Assembly: GCA_947457885.1 (NCBI GenBank)
Contig: CANGXU010000022.1
Location: 1 to 33,270 of the forward strand
Reading direction: 5' to 3'
Source of the DNA: Betaproteobacteria bacterium
GTDB taxonomy: Bacteria; Pseudomonadota; Gammaproteobacteria; Burkholderiales; CAIKXV01
Length of the DNA stretch: 33,270 nucleotides
The notes under the pieces: generated by a model
Seen by the model: only the letters and a program-made list of their open reading frames with translations
The model's database searches: none
What the model was told of the DNA's origin: nothing
Translations under genes and position numbers: made by a program
Shown here: positions 8,850 through 17,814 of the stretch, piece by piece
Layout of the letters: each line of letters starts with the position of its first letter
Position numbering within the stretch: the first letter of the stretch is position 1

Positions 8850-9506
8850 TCAGGCGTGCTGCCTGAGCCAGTGGTGCAGTTCGTCGAAGCGGTCGATGCA
8901 GGCAAGCGGCGATGCCGCCGCCAGGTGCGGCCCGGGATGGGCACCATACGTTACAGCCACGCCGGCAACGCCCGCTGCCCGCGCCATGTCGAGGTCGTGG
9001 GTGGTGTCGCCGACCATCACGCTGCGATCGGCGCCGATGCCCAGTTCGGCGAACAGTTCGTGCAACATCAGAGGATCGGGCTTGGAGGCTGTCTCGTCCG
9101 CGCAGCGGGTTGCATCGAAGCAGTCTTCGACCCCCAGGTTGAGCATCGCCCGGTCCAGCCCGCGCCGTGTCTTTCCGGTCGCCACCGCGAGCCGGAATCC
9201 GTTCGCGCGCAGGTCGTGCAGTGCCGCCTTCGCGCCCTCGAACAGGGGAATCTGCGCGTCGCCGGAAAAGTAATGGGCACGATAGCTGTCGGCGAGCCTG
9301 CGGTAGTCCGATTGCGGGAGTTCCGGCACGAGGTGGGCGAGCGCATCGTCGAGGCCAAGTCCGATCACGTAACGCGCCCTTTGTTCGGTCGGCACCGGCG
9401 CACCGATGTCGGCGCAGGCCTGCTGGATGCAACGTGCGATCAGGCCGGTGGAATCGGCGAGCGTGCCGTCCCAGTCGAATACGATGAGGTCAAACCGGGT
9501 GGGCAT
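8850..9506 (-). CDS. HAD-superfamily phosphatase, phosphoglycolate-phosphatase-like
   Basis: A 218-aa HAD hydrolase. Motif I is FDWDGTLADST with nucleophile D11 and acid D13. Motif II is the Thr in VATGKTRRG around residue 110. Motif III is K142 in SKPDP. Motif IV is GDTTHD with D167. The helical cap between residues 20 and 90 is of the Gph type. It could act on phosphoglycolate or another small phosphate ester; the sequence does not settle the substrate. Its start at 9506 lies 17 nt inside the end of rluC in another frame, so the two are probably translationally coupled. A HAD gene following rluC is common in betaproteobacteria. Confidence 0.88.
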   Translation of the reverse strand: MPTRFDLIVFDWDGTLADSTGLIARCIQQACADIGAPVPTEQRARYVIGLGLDDALAHLVPELPQSDYRRLADSYRAHYFSGDAQIPLFEGAKAALHDLRANGFRLAVATGKTRRGLDRAMLNLGVEDCFDATRCADETASKPDPLMLHELFAELGIGADRSVMVGDTTHDLDMARAAGVAGVAVTYGAHPGPHLAAASPLACIDRFDELHHWLRQHA

Positions 9507-10512
9507 CGGGGGCCTTCGCTGTACGCAGGAGCCGCTCTTCGGCCGCGCGGGCGTCGAGTTGCTCGATGAATGAAATGAAATCGGGGGGCAGCGGCGCTTC
9601 GATCGACATCGGTTCGCCGGTCCCGGGATGCCTGAAGCGAAGGCTGAACGCATGCAGCATCAGCCGGCGGATGCCGAGACGCTTCAACGGCTTGTCGCGC
9701 TCCGGGTCGCCATACTTGTCGTCACCGAGGATCGGATGAGACACGTGCGCGAGGTGTACACGGATCTGGTGCGTCCTGCCCGTAAACAGACGCGCGTCCA
9801 GCAGGCTGAAGGCTTTCCAGGTGGACAGCGGCATGAACTCCGTCTTCGCGCTGACGGAATGGCTGACATCGCCTGCCGCGGGCACCCGCATGCGCTTCTC
9901 CGCGACCCCTTGAAGCGTTTCCTGGAGCGGTGCGTCGACCATCCTGCGCCCCTTTCGCCACGTTCCATGGGCGAGCACACGGTAGTGCTTGGTGACCCGC
10001 CCCTCGCGGAGATCTTCGTGCAGCGCGATGAGCACGCTGCGCTTCTTGGCCAGCAGCAGCAAGCCCGAGGTATCCCGGTCGATCCGGTGGACCAGTTCGA
10101 GGAACTTCGCGGTCGGCCGCTCGGCCCGGAGTTGTTCGATAACGCCCCGCGCAACGCCGCTGCCACCGTGCACAGCCCAGCCCGACGGCTTGTCGAGCAC
10201 CAGCAGCCAGTCGTCCTCGTAGATGACGTGCACGGCGAGCAGGGGCGCTTCGCCGCCGTTGCGCGGCGCGGTGCTGGAGGTCGCCGCGCCGAGACGAACG
10301 GGTGGTACCCGAACCTTGTCATCGAGCACCAGCCTTCGTTCGGGCTGAGCCCGCTGCCCGTTCACCCGCACCTCGCCGCGCCGCAGCAACCGGTACACAT
10401 GGCTCTTGGGCACCCCCTTGAGAATCTTCAGCAGAAAGTTGTCGAGTCGCTGGTTCGCGCTTGATTCATCAACGATTTCCAGCCGGACGGCCGCTTTGCC
10501 TGCGGGTTCCAT
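9490..10512 (-). CDS. rluC: 23S rRNA pseudouridine synthase, RluC family
   Basis: Pseudouridine synthase (in E. coli, 23S rRNA positions 955, 2504 and 2580). The product is 340 aa. An S4 RNA-binding domain (QRLDNFLLKILKGVPKSHVYRLLRRG) covers about residues 20-75. The catalytic domain has D145 in HRIDRDTSG and the GRTHQIRVHLAH motif. Start 10512 (MEPAGKAAVRLEIVD) gives the usual N-terminus. The gene is divergent from rne, as in E. coli, and overlaps the HAD gene by 17 nt. The candidate rne promoter lies partly inside its first codons. RluD is the alternative but the rne context favours RluC. Confidence 0.93.
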   Translation of the reverse strand: MEPAGKAAVRLEIVDESSANQRLDNFLLKILKGVPKSHVYRLLRRGEVRVNGQRAQPERRLVLDDKVRVPPVRLGAATSSTAPRNGGEAPLLAVHVIYEDDWLLVLDKPSGWAVHGGSGVARGVIEQLRAERPTAKFLELVHRIDRDTSGLLLLAKKRSVLIALHEDLREGRVTKHYRVLAHGTWRKGRRMVDAPLQETLQGVAEKRMRVPAAGDVSHSVSAKTEFMPLSTWKAFSLLDARLFTGRTHQIRVHLAHVSHPILGDDKYGDPERDKPLKRLGIRRLMLHAFSLRFRHPGTGEPMSIEAPLPPDFISFIEQLDARAAEERLLRTAKAPDAHPV

Positions 10513-10523
10513 CTTGCTATACT
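10496..10523 (+). promoter_or_regulatory. Candidate rne promoter with extended -10
   Basis: Plus strand TTGCCT (10496-10501, 4/6 of -35 consensus), 16-bp spacer, then TATACT (10518-10523, 5/6) preceded by TG at the extended -10 position. Transcription would start near 10530, giving an rne leader of roughly 480 nt. The -35 side overlaps the beginning of the divergent rluC gene. Confidence 0.55.
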
Positions 10524-11008
10524 TCCGCCGGGTGCAAACCCGCAGACAGCCCTCGCACACGAGAGACTTGCTGAACGATCAAGCCCTTAGGCTCGATCAT
10601 GGTGCTGGACAACCTTCCGGCCGAAGTGTTACACCCGAACCGGTTTTCCCTGATATCCACAGGTTACTTTCGCTCACCTGAACAAGCAGCGATCTTACTC
10701 GATCAAGTGCGTAACACCGCGGGAGTGTGTTGCAGCGGCCTTTCCGCAGCGCCCCAACGCGGCATGCAGACGCAGAAGCCTGGCTGGTCCGTTCGATGTC
10801 TTTCCTTTGCTTCCGGTCGTTCAATCAGGTCCCCGCGCACATCGACCCAGGGTCGAGCGTCGGGATCCGGATGCCCGTCAGAAGCGTGTCCTCGACAGAA
10901 AAGGTGCGAGACCCTCACCACTGACCTGACGCATCTGCAACCGGCCTCCGGTTGCCCTGCGCGCCTGGCTTCGCGCGACCCCGTGCTTGATCGCGGGAGT
11001 CTGATTCA
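10524..11008 (+). promoter_or_regulatory. Long structured leader (5' UTR) of rne
   Basis: This 485-nt stretch between rluC and rne holds no convincing gene. It contains several inverted repeats: GATCAAGCC/GGCTCGATC (10577-10598, one mismatch, 4-nt loop), GTAACAC/GTGTTGC (10711-10733), the palindrome around 10842-10856, and a perfect 8-bp stem at 10937-10955. A GGGAG Shine-Dalgarno (10995-10999) lies 9 nt before the rne ATG. In E. coli the 361-nt rne leader mediates autoregulation by RNase E cleavage; a similar role here is inferred from length, position and structure, not from sequence homology. Confidence 0.55.
10937..10955 (+). repeat. Perfect hairpin upstream of the rne start
   Basis: GCAACCGG and CCGGTTGC form a perfect 8-bp stem with a 3-nt loop (CCT), 53 nt before the rne start codon. 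No T-tract follows, so it is not a terminator. It is the most stable element in the rne leader that I can see by eye. Confidence 0.6.
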
Positions 11009-13891
11009 ATGAAACGCATGTTGTTCAATGCGACGCAGGCGGAAGAACTCCGCGTCGCGATCGTCGATGGCCAGAAGCTCATCGACCTCGATATCGAAAC
11101 CGCAGGAAAAGAGCAGCGCAAGAGCAACATATACAAAGGCACCATCACCCGGGTCGAGCCGAGTCTCGAAGCTGCCTTCATCGATTACGGCGCCGACCGG
11201 CACGGCTTCCTGCCGTTCAAGGAGGTTGCGCGGTCGAATTTCCGTAACGGCGCCGAAACCGACCCCGCACGCGCCACCATCAAGGATGCGTTGCGCGAAG
11301 GTCAGGAAGTGATCGTCCAGATCGACAAGGACGAACGCGGCACGAAGGGCGCCGCCCTCACTACCTATATCAGCCTGGCCGGCCGTTACATCGTGCTGAT
11401 GCCGAACAACCCGCGGGGTGGAGGGGTTTCCAGGCGTATCGAAGGCGAAGACCGCAACGAGTTGCGTGATCTGGTTGCCCAGTTGGACGTGCCCTCCGGC
11501 ATGAGCGTGATCGCGCGCACAGCCGGTATCGGCCGCACGCTGGAAGAACTCCAGTGGGATCTCGCTTATCTGATGCGGCTGTGGGAGGCGATCGAGTCGG
11601 CCGCGAAGCGCGAATCAGCGCCCTCGCTGATCTACCTCGAGAGCAGCCTGGTCATCCGCGCGATCCGCGACTATTTCAGCCAGGATATCGGCGAGATCCT
11701 GATCGACACCCCGGACATCTACGACCAGGCCCGTTCGTTCATGGCCGCAGTGATGCCCGGCAACCTCGACCTGATCAAGCACTATCGCGACGATGTCCCG
11801 CTGTTCTCCCGATTCCAGATCGAGCATCAGATCGAGAGCGCGTATTCGCGCCAGGTCACGCTGCCATCTGGCGGTGCGATCGTCATCGACCACACCGAGG
11901 CGCTGGTGTCGGTGGACGTCAACTCGGCACGCTCGACGCGCGGCGGTGACATCGAAACCACCGCGTTCAACACCAACTGCGAAGCGGCCGACGAGATTGC
12001 CCGGCAGCTGCGGTTGCGAGACCTCGGTGGCCTGATCGTCATCGATTTCATCGACATGGAGAACGCCCGCAACCAGCGTGAGGTAGAAACGCGCCTTCGC
12101 GATGCGCTGCACGTCGATCGAGCCCGCGTGCAGATGGGCAAGATTTCCCGCTTCGGCCTCATGGAGCTGTCGCGCCAGCGGCTGCGTCCGTCGCTGGGCG
12201 AGTCGGCACACATTCCATGCCCGCGCTGCCATGGTACCGGCTTCGTGCGCGGCATCGAATCGACCGCGCTGCATATCCTGCGCATCCTGCAGGAAGAGGC
12301 GATGAAGGAGAACACCGGCGCCGTCCACGCGCAGGTGCCGGTCGACGTCGCGACTTTTCTGCTGAACGAGAAGCGGCAGGATATCCAGAGCATCGAACTG
12401 CGGCAGAAGGTCAACGTGGTACTGGTGCCGAATCTGCACCTCGAGACACCGAACTACACGGTGGTCCGGCTGCGTCATGACGAACTGAACGCGTCCGAGC
12501 CGCCGGCGGCCAGCTACCAGCTGGTCGTGGCGCCCGAGGCACCCGAGACGTTGCCGGGAATGCCGGCCGAGCGTCCGCAGCGCCCACAGGCTGCCGTACA
12601 GGGCATCAACCCGGAGGCACCACCGCCGGCACCCGCACCCGTGGCGGTCGCAGCTCCGGTTGTTGCAGCGCCTGCACCGGCGCCCCGGTCGTTGTTCGAC
12701 AAGATGTTCGGCTGGCTCAGCAGCAAACCGTCGGCGCCAACCGTCCAGGCGGAGCCTGCGCCGGCAGCAGCCGCGTCAACAACCCCGGCTGCGCGGTCGG
12801 TCAGTGGCGACACCAGCCGTCGCGGCGGCGTGCGTGACGGCGAGCGTCGCCGTGGTGGACGTGGCGACCGGCCCGAGCGTGGCGAACGTTCGTCCGAGCC
12901 GAGACGCGAAGGCCGCGGTGGCGAGCCGCGCGCAGAGGGGGCACGCGATGGTCGGGGCGAGCGCCCTGCCCGCGGCGAACGCAACCGGGGCGGCCGCGAT
13001 GGCGCTCCGCGTACTGACGTACCGGGTAGCGCGACGGGTGCGGCTCTCGAGGCACGTCCGCCGCGTGAGCAGCGCGAGCCCAGAGAGCCCAGGGAGCCCA
13101 GGGAACCGAGAGAACCCAGGCCAGAGCGCGAACAGCGTTCGCCGCGCGAGCGCGAGCCGCAGGCCGATGCAGCTGAAGGCGTGGTGACAGATGCAGGCCT
13201 TGCCGCAGCCGATGCGACGGGTGAAGTGCGCGAGGGCCGCGAAGGGCGCCCGCGCCGTCGCCGTGGGCGCCGAGGCGGTGGTGGCGAGCGTCGCAACGAA
13301 GGTGATGCTGGCGCGGTCGAGGCCGCCGGCGCGCCAGAAGTCGCTGCCAGCGGTGACGGAATGGCCGCGTCGGTGCCACTCGCTGCCGTGGCCATCGAAG
13401 CGGTAGCGGCGCCTGCCGCTGCGGAGGCGCCAGCCCAGCTGGTTGCAACCTCGTCGTCTGCGGCAACGGTTGTCGAGGTGCCGCCGGTTCCGGACGCCGC
13501 CGTGCCAGTTGCCGATGCAGCCGGGGCTGCAGTCGCGCCTGCACCTCAGCCGGTCGCGGTGTTGCCGGTACCGTCCGCGCCACTCACCAGCGACCTCGTG
13601 CAGGTGGAATCGACTGCAGCGGCGCCGTCGGCCGATGCGGTGCCTGCTACTGCCCCGGCGTCCGTCGAGACGGCGCCAGCGGAGTACCGCAAGCCGGCCG
13701 CGACTGCACCCGAGCCGATCGCACTGCCTTCCGACCTGGTCATGATCGAGACCCGGCCGAGTGCCTCAGTGGTGCCGCCGGCAGCCGTCGAAGCGGCGCC
13801 AGTGCGGCGGCGTGCGCCGCGTCCGCGGCCCGTCGCGCCTGCGGCCGCTACCGATGCGGATGCCCTGGTGCAGATCGAGACCCGCAGGTAG
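11009..13891 (+). CDS. rne: Ribonuclease E (essential endoribonuclease, degradosome scaffold)
   Basis: Endoribonuclease for mRNA turnover and rRNA/tRNA processing, 960 aa. The N-terminal catalytic half aligns without gaps at its key sites to E. coli: an S1 domain at about 37-120, metal ligands D303 (VSVDVNSA) and D346 (VIDFIDM), and the zinc-link C404 and C407 in CPRCHGTG. After residue 520 the protein becomes a low-complexity Pro/Ala/Arg scaffold. Residues 561-573 ([13 protein letters not shown]) form an amphipathic helix where E. coli has its membrane-targeting segment. Residues 615-775 are Arg-rich with RGG/RGE repeats, likely RNA-binding, and include five REP tripeptides. The tail has three copies of an LV-x-(V/I)-E motif, the last at the C-terminus. 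Length and tail argue for RNase E rather than RNase G. The GGGAG site supports the start. Confidence 0.97.
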   Translation: MKRMLFNATQAEELRVAIVDGQKLIDLDIETAGKEQRKSNIYKGTITRVEPSLEAAFIDYGADRHGFLPFKEVARSNFRNGAETDPARATIKDALREGQEVIVQIDKDERGTKGAALTTYISLAGRYIVLMPNNPRGGGVSRRIEGEDRNELRDLVAQLDVPSGMSVIARTAGIGRTLEELQWDLAYLMRLWEAIESAAKRESAPSLIYLESSLVIRAIRDYFSQDIGEILIDTPDIYDQARSFMAAVMPGNLDLIKHYRDDVPLFSRFQIEHQIESAYSRQVTLPSGGAIVIDHTEALVSVDVNSARSTRGGDIETTAFNTNCEAADEIARQLRLRDLGGLIVIDFIDMENARNQREVETRLRDALHVDRARVQMGKISRFGLMELSRQRLRPSLGESAHIPCPRCHGTGFVRGIESTALHILRILQEEAMKENTGAVHAQVPVDVATFLLNEKRQDIQSIELRQKVNVVLVPNLHLETPNYTVVRLRHDELNASEPPAASYQLVVAPEAPETLPGMPAERPQRPQAAVQGINPEAPPPAPAPVAVAAPVVAAPAPAPRSLFDKMFGWLSSKPSAPTVQAEPAPAAAASTTPAARSVSGDTSRRGGVRDGERRRGGRGDRPERGERSSEPRREGRGGEPRAEGARDGRGERPARGERNRGGRDGAPRTDVPGSATGAALEARPPREQREPREPREPREPREPRPEREQRSPREREPQADAAEGVVTDAGLAAADATGEVREGREGRPRRRRGRRGGGGERRNEGDAGAVEAAGAPEVAASGDGMAASVPLAAVAIEAVAAPAAAEAPAQLVATSSSAATVVEVPPVPDAAVPVADAAGAAVAPAPQPVAVLPVPSAPLTSDLVQVESTAAAPSADAVPATAPASVETAPAEYRKPAATAPEPIALPSDLVMIETRPSASVVPPAAVEAAPVRRRAPRPRPVAPAAATDADALVQIETRR
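13073..13117 (+). repeat. Five tandem 9-bp units encoding REP in the RNase E tail
   Basis: Five consecutive Arg-Glu-Pro codon triplets (residues 689-703) are encoded by 9-bp units of the type AGRGARCCC. Four of the five Arg codons are AGA or AGG (the first is CGC), and one more AGG follows directly. These codons are otherwise scarce in this GC-rich sequence. This looks like a small minisatellite that could change length by slippage. Confidence 0.85.
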
Positions 13892-13914
13892 TACCCGGCA
13901 TCCTGCCGTCGAAG

Positions 13915-13945
13915 GCCCGGCCCCGTGAGGGACCGGGCTTTTTTT
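13915..13945 (+). terminator. Rho-independent terminator of rne
   Basis: GCCCGG-C-CCC, loop GTGA, GGG-A-CCGGGC gives a 10-bp stem with one mismatch, followed by seven T residues (13939-13945). It lies 23 nt after the rne stop and 13 nt before the convergent uvrB stop. On the minus strand no T-tract follows, so it serves rne only. Confidence 0.9.
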
Positions 13946-13957
13946 CGCCTTGCCGCC

Positions 13958-16255
13958 TCAGCGACTGCCCGGATCCGCAGAGGCCGCGGTATCCCGGCCG
14001 CGGCCGAACAGCAGTTCCTTGAGCGCATTGAGCCGGTCGCGTGCCTGGGCAGCCTTTTCGAACTCGAGGTTGCGCGCCCGCTCCATCATCTCCTTCTCCA
14101 CACGCTTGAGTTCGCGCGTCAACTCCTTGTCGCTCATCAGTTCGTAGCCAGCGTCGTCCTGCGCGGCCTTCAACTGCTGGTGCGCATGTTCGGTGTCGTA
14201 GACGCCGTCGATCAGGTCGCGGATCTCCTTCTTCACGCCGCGCGGCGTGATGCCCTGCTCCAGGTTGTGCGCCTCCTGGCGTGCTCGCCGACGGTTCGTC
14301 TCTCCGATCGCCTTCTCCATCGATTCGGTGATCCGGTCGGCGTACAGGATCGCCCGGCCGTTCAGGTGCCGCGCCGCGCGTCCGATGGTCTGGATCAGCG
14401 ATCGTTCGGAGCGCAGGAAACCTTCCTTGTCGGCGTCCAGGATCGCCACCAGCGAAACCTCCGGCAGGTCGAGCCCTTCGCGCAACAGGTTGATGCCGAC
14501 CAGCACGTCGAACTGACCCAGACGCAGGTCGCGGATGATCTCGACCCGCTCGACGGTGTCTATGTCCGAATGCAGGTAGCGCACCGCGATGCCCTGCTCC
14601 GACAGGTACTCGGTAAGGTCCTCGGCCATGCGCTTGGTGAGCGTGGTCACCAGCACCCGCTCGTTCTTCGCGATGCGCAGCTTCGCTTCCGTCAGAAGGT
14701 CGTCGACCTGCGTGGCCGCCGGGCGCACCTCGATCTGAGGGTCGACCAGCCCGGTGGGGCGCACCACCTGTTCAACCACCTGGCCCGCGTGGTCCCGTTC
14801 ATAGCTCGACGGCGTTGCCGAGACGAAGATGGTCTGCGGCATCAGCTGCTCGAACTCCTCGAATTTCAGCGGCCGGTTGTCCATCGCGGAAGGCAGGCGG
14901 AAGCCGTACTCGACCAGGTTCTCCTTGCGGGCGCGATCGCCGCGGTACATGCCCCCGACCTGCGGGATGCTGACGTGGCTTTCGTCGATGATCAGCAGCG
15001 CCTCCTGCGGCAGGTAGTCGATCAGCGTCGGCGGTGGCTCGCCGGGACCTCGGCCGGACAGGTGGCGCGAGTAGTTCTCGATGCCCTTGCAGAAGCCCAT
15101 CTCATTGAGCATCTCGAGGTCGAAGCGCGTACGCTGTTCGATGCGCTGTGCCTCGATCAGCTTGCCCGTTTCGGCGAATTGGTTGATCCGGTCGTGCAAC
15201 TCCAGCTTGATCGCCTCGACCGCGCGCTGCGTCGTGCTGCGCGGGGTCACGTAGTGGCTGGACGGGTAGACGGTGTAGCGCGTGGTCTTGCGCAGGATAT
15301 GCCCGGTCAGTGGGTCGAACAGCGATAGTTCCTCGATCTCGTCGTCGAACAGCGACACGCGTACCGCGATCTCTGCGCTCTCGGCCGGAAAGATGTCTAT
15401 CGTGTCGCCGCGCACCCGGAAGGTTCCCCGCTTGAACTCCATGTCGTTGCGCTGGTACTGCATAGTGGTGAGGCGGCTGATCACTTCGCGCTGCGCGATC
15501 TTCTCGTGCGCGCGCAGGTGCAGGATCATGCTGTGGTAGTCGACCGGATCGCCGATGCCATAGATGCAGGAGACGGTGGCGATGATGATCGTGTCCCGCC
15601 GCTCCAGCAGCGACTTGGTCGCCGACAGCCGCATCTGCTCGATGTGCTCGTTGATCGACGAATCCTTCTCGATGAACAGGTCGCGCGAGGGCACGTACGC
15701 CTCGGGCTGGTAGTAGTCGTAGTACGAGACGAAATACTCGATCGCGTTCTCCGGGAAGAACTCGCGCATCTCGGCATAGAGCTGGGCGGCGAGCGTCTTG
15801 TTCGGTGCAAGCAGCAGCGCCGGGCGCCCGATGCGTGCGATCACGTTGGCCATCGTGTAGGTCTTTCCCGACCCGGTGACCCCGAGCAGCGTCTGGAACG
15901 CGAGGCCGTCACGGATGCCTTCGGTCAGCTTCTCGATCGCCGTCGGCTGGTCGCCGGCCGGCGGATAGATCAGGTGCAGTCGGAACGGGCTACCGGGCCA
16001 GGTCTTGACCTCGACCGGCTCCTTCGACGGCACGCCCGCCGGCTTTGCCGGAGCGCCAGCGCCCTCGCCGACCGCCGCCGCCGCCGCGTCGCGGTCCTGC
16101 GCGGCACGTCGCATGAACGGCGCGAGTTCGGCGAGCGCAAGTTCCGTGCCGTTGTCATTGCCGCTGCCGGCCCGGGCACCGCCGCGCGCGGCAGTCGCGC
16201 CGCCGGACCTGGGGGGATTGCGCCTCGAACGTTCCATTGCAGGTAAACTCTTCAT
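13958..16255 (-). CDS. uvrB: UvrABC excision nuclease subunit B
   Basis: DNA damage-verification helicase-like subunit of nucleotide excision repair. Walker A GVTGSGKT is at 125-132, the DNA-clamping beta-hairpin [12 protein letters not shown] at 178-189, and the DESH box at 424-427. The helicase motifs SATPSSYE and QTIGRAARH follow, and a C-terminal UVR domain lies around residues 715-755. It is 765 aa, about 90 longer than E. coli UvrB. The excess is an Ala/Gly/Arg-rich N-terminal extension before the usual [14 protein letters not shown]. The start is either 16255 or ATG 16237. A TATGAT -10-like hexamer (complement of 16272-16277) precedes it without a good -35. I see no LexA box in the 36-bp gap to the divergent aminotransferase. 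Confidence 0.96.
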   Translation of the reverse strand: MKSLPAMERSRRNPPRSGGATAARGGARAGSGNDNGTELALAELAPFMRRAAQDRDAAAAAVGEGAGAPAKPAGVPSKEPVEVKTWPGSPFRLHLIYPPAGDQPTAIEKLTEGIRDGLAFQTLLGVTGSGKTYTMANVIARIGRPALLLAPNKTLAAQLYAEMREFFPENAIEYFVSYYDYYQPEAYVPSRDLFIEKDSSINEHIEQMRLSATKSLLERRDTIIIATVSCIYGIGDPVDYHSMILHLRAHEKIAQREVISRLTTMQYQRNDMEFKRGTFRVRGDTIDIFPAESAEIAVRVSLFDDEIEELSLFDPLTGHILRKTTRYTVYPSSHYVTPRSTTQRAVEAIKLELHDRINQFAETGKLIEAQRIEQRTRFDLEMLNEMGFCKGIENYSRHLSGRGPGEPPPTLIDYLPQEALLIIDESHVSIPQVGGMYRGDRARKENLVEYGFRLPSAMDNRPLKFEEFEQLMPQTIFVSATPSSYERDHAGQVVEQVVRPTGLVDPQIEVRPAATQVDDLLTEAKLRIAKNERVLVTTLTKRMAEDLTEYLSEQGIAVRYLHSDIDTVERVEIIRDLRLGQFDVLVGINLLREGLDLPEVSLVAILDADKEGFLRSERSLIQTIGRAARHLNGRAILYADRITESMEKAIGETNRRRARQEAHNLEQGITPRGVKKEIRDLIDGVYDTEHAHQQLKAAQDDAGYELMSDKELTRELKRVEKEMMERARNLEFEKAAQARDRLNALKELLFGRGRDTAASADPGSR

Positions 16256-16291
16256 CGAAATTCAACCGAACATCATATCTGCAAAGCGATC

Positions 16292-17512
16292 ATGAACCCG
16301 CCCGCAACGCCGTCGTTCCTCGCCGAAGTGTCCATGGCCCCGCGTGACCCCATCCTGGGGGTGACGGAGGCCTACAACGCCGACAAGAACCCGAAGAAGG
16401 TGAATCTCGGGGTGGGTGTCTACTATGACGAGGACGGCAAGGTGCCGATGCTCGAGTGCGTTCGCCAGGCTGAACGCCGGATGGAAGAATCGCCCGCCCC
16501 GCACGTCTACCTGCAGGGCGACGGATTCGCCGACTACAACCGCGCGGTGCGTGACCTCGTGTTCGGTGCCGCCAGCCCAGTGGTGACCGACGGCCGCGTG
16601 GTGACCGTGCAGTCGCTCGGCGGCACGGGTGGCCTGAAGATCGGCGCAGATTTCCTGAAGCGTTTCGCCCCGGGCGCGATGGTTTACATCAGCGACCCTA
16701 GCTGGGAAAACCACCGCGGCCTGTTCGAAGCCGCCGGCTTTCAGGTCGAGAACTACTCGTACTATGACGTCGCGACCCGTGGCGTGGCCTTCGAACGGAT
16801 GATGGCCGATTTCGAACGCATGCCCGCCGGCTCGATCGTCGTGCTGCACGCCTGCTGCCACAACCCGACCGGGGCCGACCTCAGCCGCGACCAGTGGACA
16901 TCGGTCATCGACGTGGTGACGCGGCGTGGCCTTATCCCCTTCCTCGACATCGCCTACCAGGGCTTCGGCGACGGGCTGGACGCCGATGGCGAGGTCGTCC
17001 GTCGCTTTGCCGAGTCCGGTCGGCCGTCGGTGGTCGCGAATTCGTTCTCGAAGTCGTTTTCGCTGTACGGCGAGCGCATCGGTGCGCTGTCGGTGGTGAC
17101 TACGTCGAAGGAAGAATCCGCCCGCGTGCTGAGCCAGCTCAAGCGCGTGATTCGCACCAATTACTCGAATCCCGCCGCTTTCGGGGCGAAGATCGTGGCC
17201 AGCGTACTCAATTCCGGCGATGGCCGTGCACTGTGGGACAGCGAACTCGCCCACATGCGCGATCGCATCAAGTCGCTGCGCCGGCAACTGGTCGAGAAAC
17301 TCAAGGCGCGGGTGCCTGACGCCGACTTCGACTTCGTTATCGAGCAGCGCGGGATGTTCTCGTATTCGGGGCTGACCGCCGAGCAGGTGAACCGCCTGCG
17401 CGAGGAATACTCGATCTATGCGATCGACACCGGGCGCATCTGCGTGGCGGCGCTGAACAGCCGCAACCTCGATTACGTCGCCGACGCGATCGCTGCCGTA
17501 CTCAAAAGATAG
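16292..17512 (+). CDS. Class I aspartate/aromatic amino-acid aminotransferase
   Basis: PLP-dependent aminotransferase of 406 aa from the aspartate/tyrosine aminotransferase subgroup; it moves the amino group between aspartate or aromatic amino acids and 2-oxoglutarate. The Schiff-base lysine is K254 in NSFSKSFSLYGERIG. Other family marks are NLGVGVYYDEDGKVP, the cofactor loop GGTGGLKIGADFL (110-122), SDPSWENH and HACCHNPTG. Whether it is AspC- or TyrB-like cannot be read from sequence by eye. It is divergent from uvrB with a 36-nt gap and followed by tRNA-Asn. Confidence 0.93.
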   Translation: MNPPATPSFLAEVSMAPRDPILGVTEAYNADKNPKKVNLGVGVYYDEDGKVPMLECVRQAERRMEESPAPHVYLQGDGFADYNRAVRDLVFGAASPVVTDGRVVTVQSLGGTGGLKIGADFLKRFAPGAMVYISDPSWENHRGLFEAAGFQVENYSYYDVATRGVAFERMMADFERMPAGSIVVLHACCHNPTGADLSRDQWTSVIDVVTRRGLIPFLDIAYQGFGDGLDADGEVVRRFAESGRPSVVANSFSKSFSLYGERIGALSVVTTSKEESARVLSQLKRVIRTNYSNPAAFGAKIVASVLNSGDGRALWDSELAHMRDRIKSLRRQLVEKLKARVPDADFDFVIEQRGMFSYSGLTAEQVNRLREEYSIYAIDTGRICVAALNSRNLDYVADAIAAVLKR

Positions 17513-17541
17513 GCTTCTCGAGGCGGTCGCCGCGAAGCGGA

Positions 17542-17570
17542 TTGACCACTCGCGGCGGGTTCGCTATATT
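17542..17570 (+). promoter_or_regulatory. Promoter of tRNA-Asn
   Basis: TTGACC (17542-17547, 5/6), a 17-bp spacer, then TATATT (17565-17570, 5/6). The transcription start would fall about 17577, some 9 nt before the tRNA 5' end. One of the strongest promoter matches in the window. Confidence 0.85.
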
Positions 17571-17585
17571 CGTGGGCTTGCCTGT

Positions 17586-17661
17586 TCCCCGATAGCTCAG
17601 TCGGTAGAGCGACGGACTGTTAATCCGCAGGTCCCTGGTTCGAGCCCAGGTCGGGGAGCCA
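17586..17661 (+). tRNA. tRNA-Asn (anticodon GTT), with encoded CCA
   Basis: A 76-nt cloverleaf. The acceptor strands TCCCCGA and TCGGGGA pair fully, followed by discriminator G and an encoded CCA. The D-arm (AGCTCAGTCGGTAGAGC), the anticodon GTT at 17619-17621 and the T-arm with GGTTCGAGCC are all canonical. It has its own promoter and terminator. No integrase or duplicated 3' end is visible nearby, so it does not look like an occupied attachment site within this window. Confidence 0.97.
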
Positions 17662-17676
17662 TCAGGAAGCAATTTG

Positions 17677-17699
17677 CCCAGCCCGAGTGCTGGGTTTTT
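17677..17699 (+). terminator. Rho-independent terminator after tRNA-Asn
   Basis: CCCAGC and GCTGGG form a 6-bp stem with a 6-nt loop, followed by TTTTT. It begins 15 nt after the tRNA CCA end. Confidence 0.85.
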
Positions 17700-17814
17700 G
17701 CTTTCGTGATCGCCGTGTCGTCCCATTCAGGCGCCCTCGTCAGGGTGCGTCACTCCCGGGGCGGCACCCCGGTCCCGCAGCAATGGTTCATCGAACTTGA
17801 GTTTGAGGATTGCC

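Noticed and set aside
12514-13395. A 293-codon minus-strand frame opposite the RNase E tail
   Set aside because: A Ser/Pro/Arg-only translation caused by the repetitive antisense of the tail; no start signal or motif.
13925-15328. A 467-codon plus-strand frame opposite uvrB
   Set aside because: It would begin within the rne terminator and is the complement of conserved UvrB motifs.
16230-16300. LexA-controlled SOS promoter for uvrB
   Set aside because: No CTG-N10-CAG type operator with an AT-rich core in the gap or just inside either gene.
17586-17661. tRNA-Asn as an integration site of a mobile element
   Set aside because: No integrase, no second copy of the tRNA 3' end and no phage or island genes are visible within the window.
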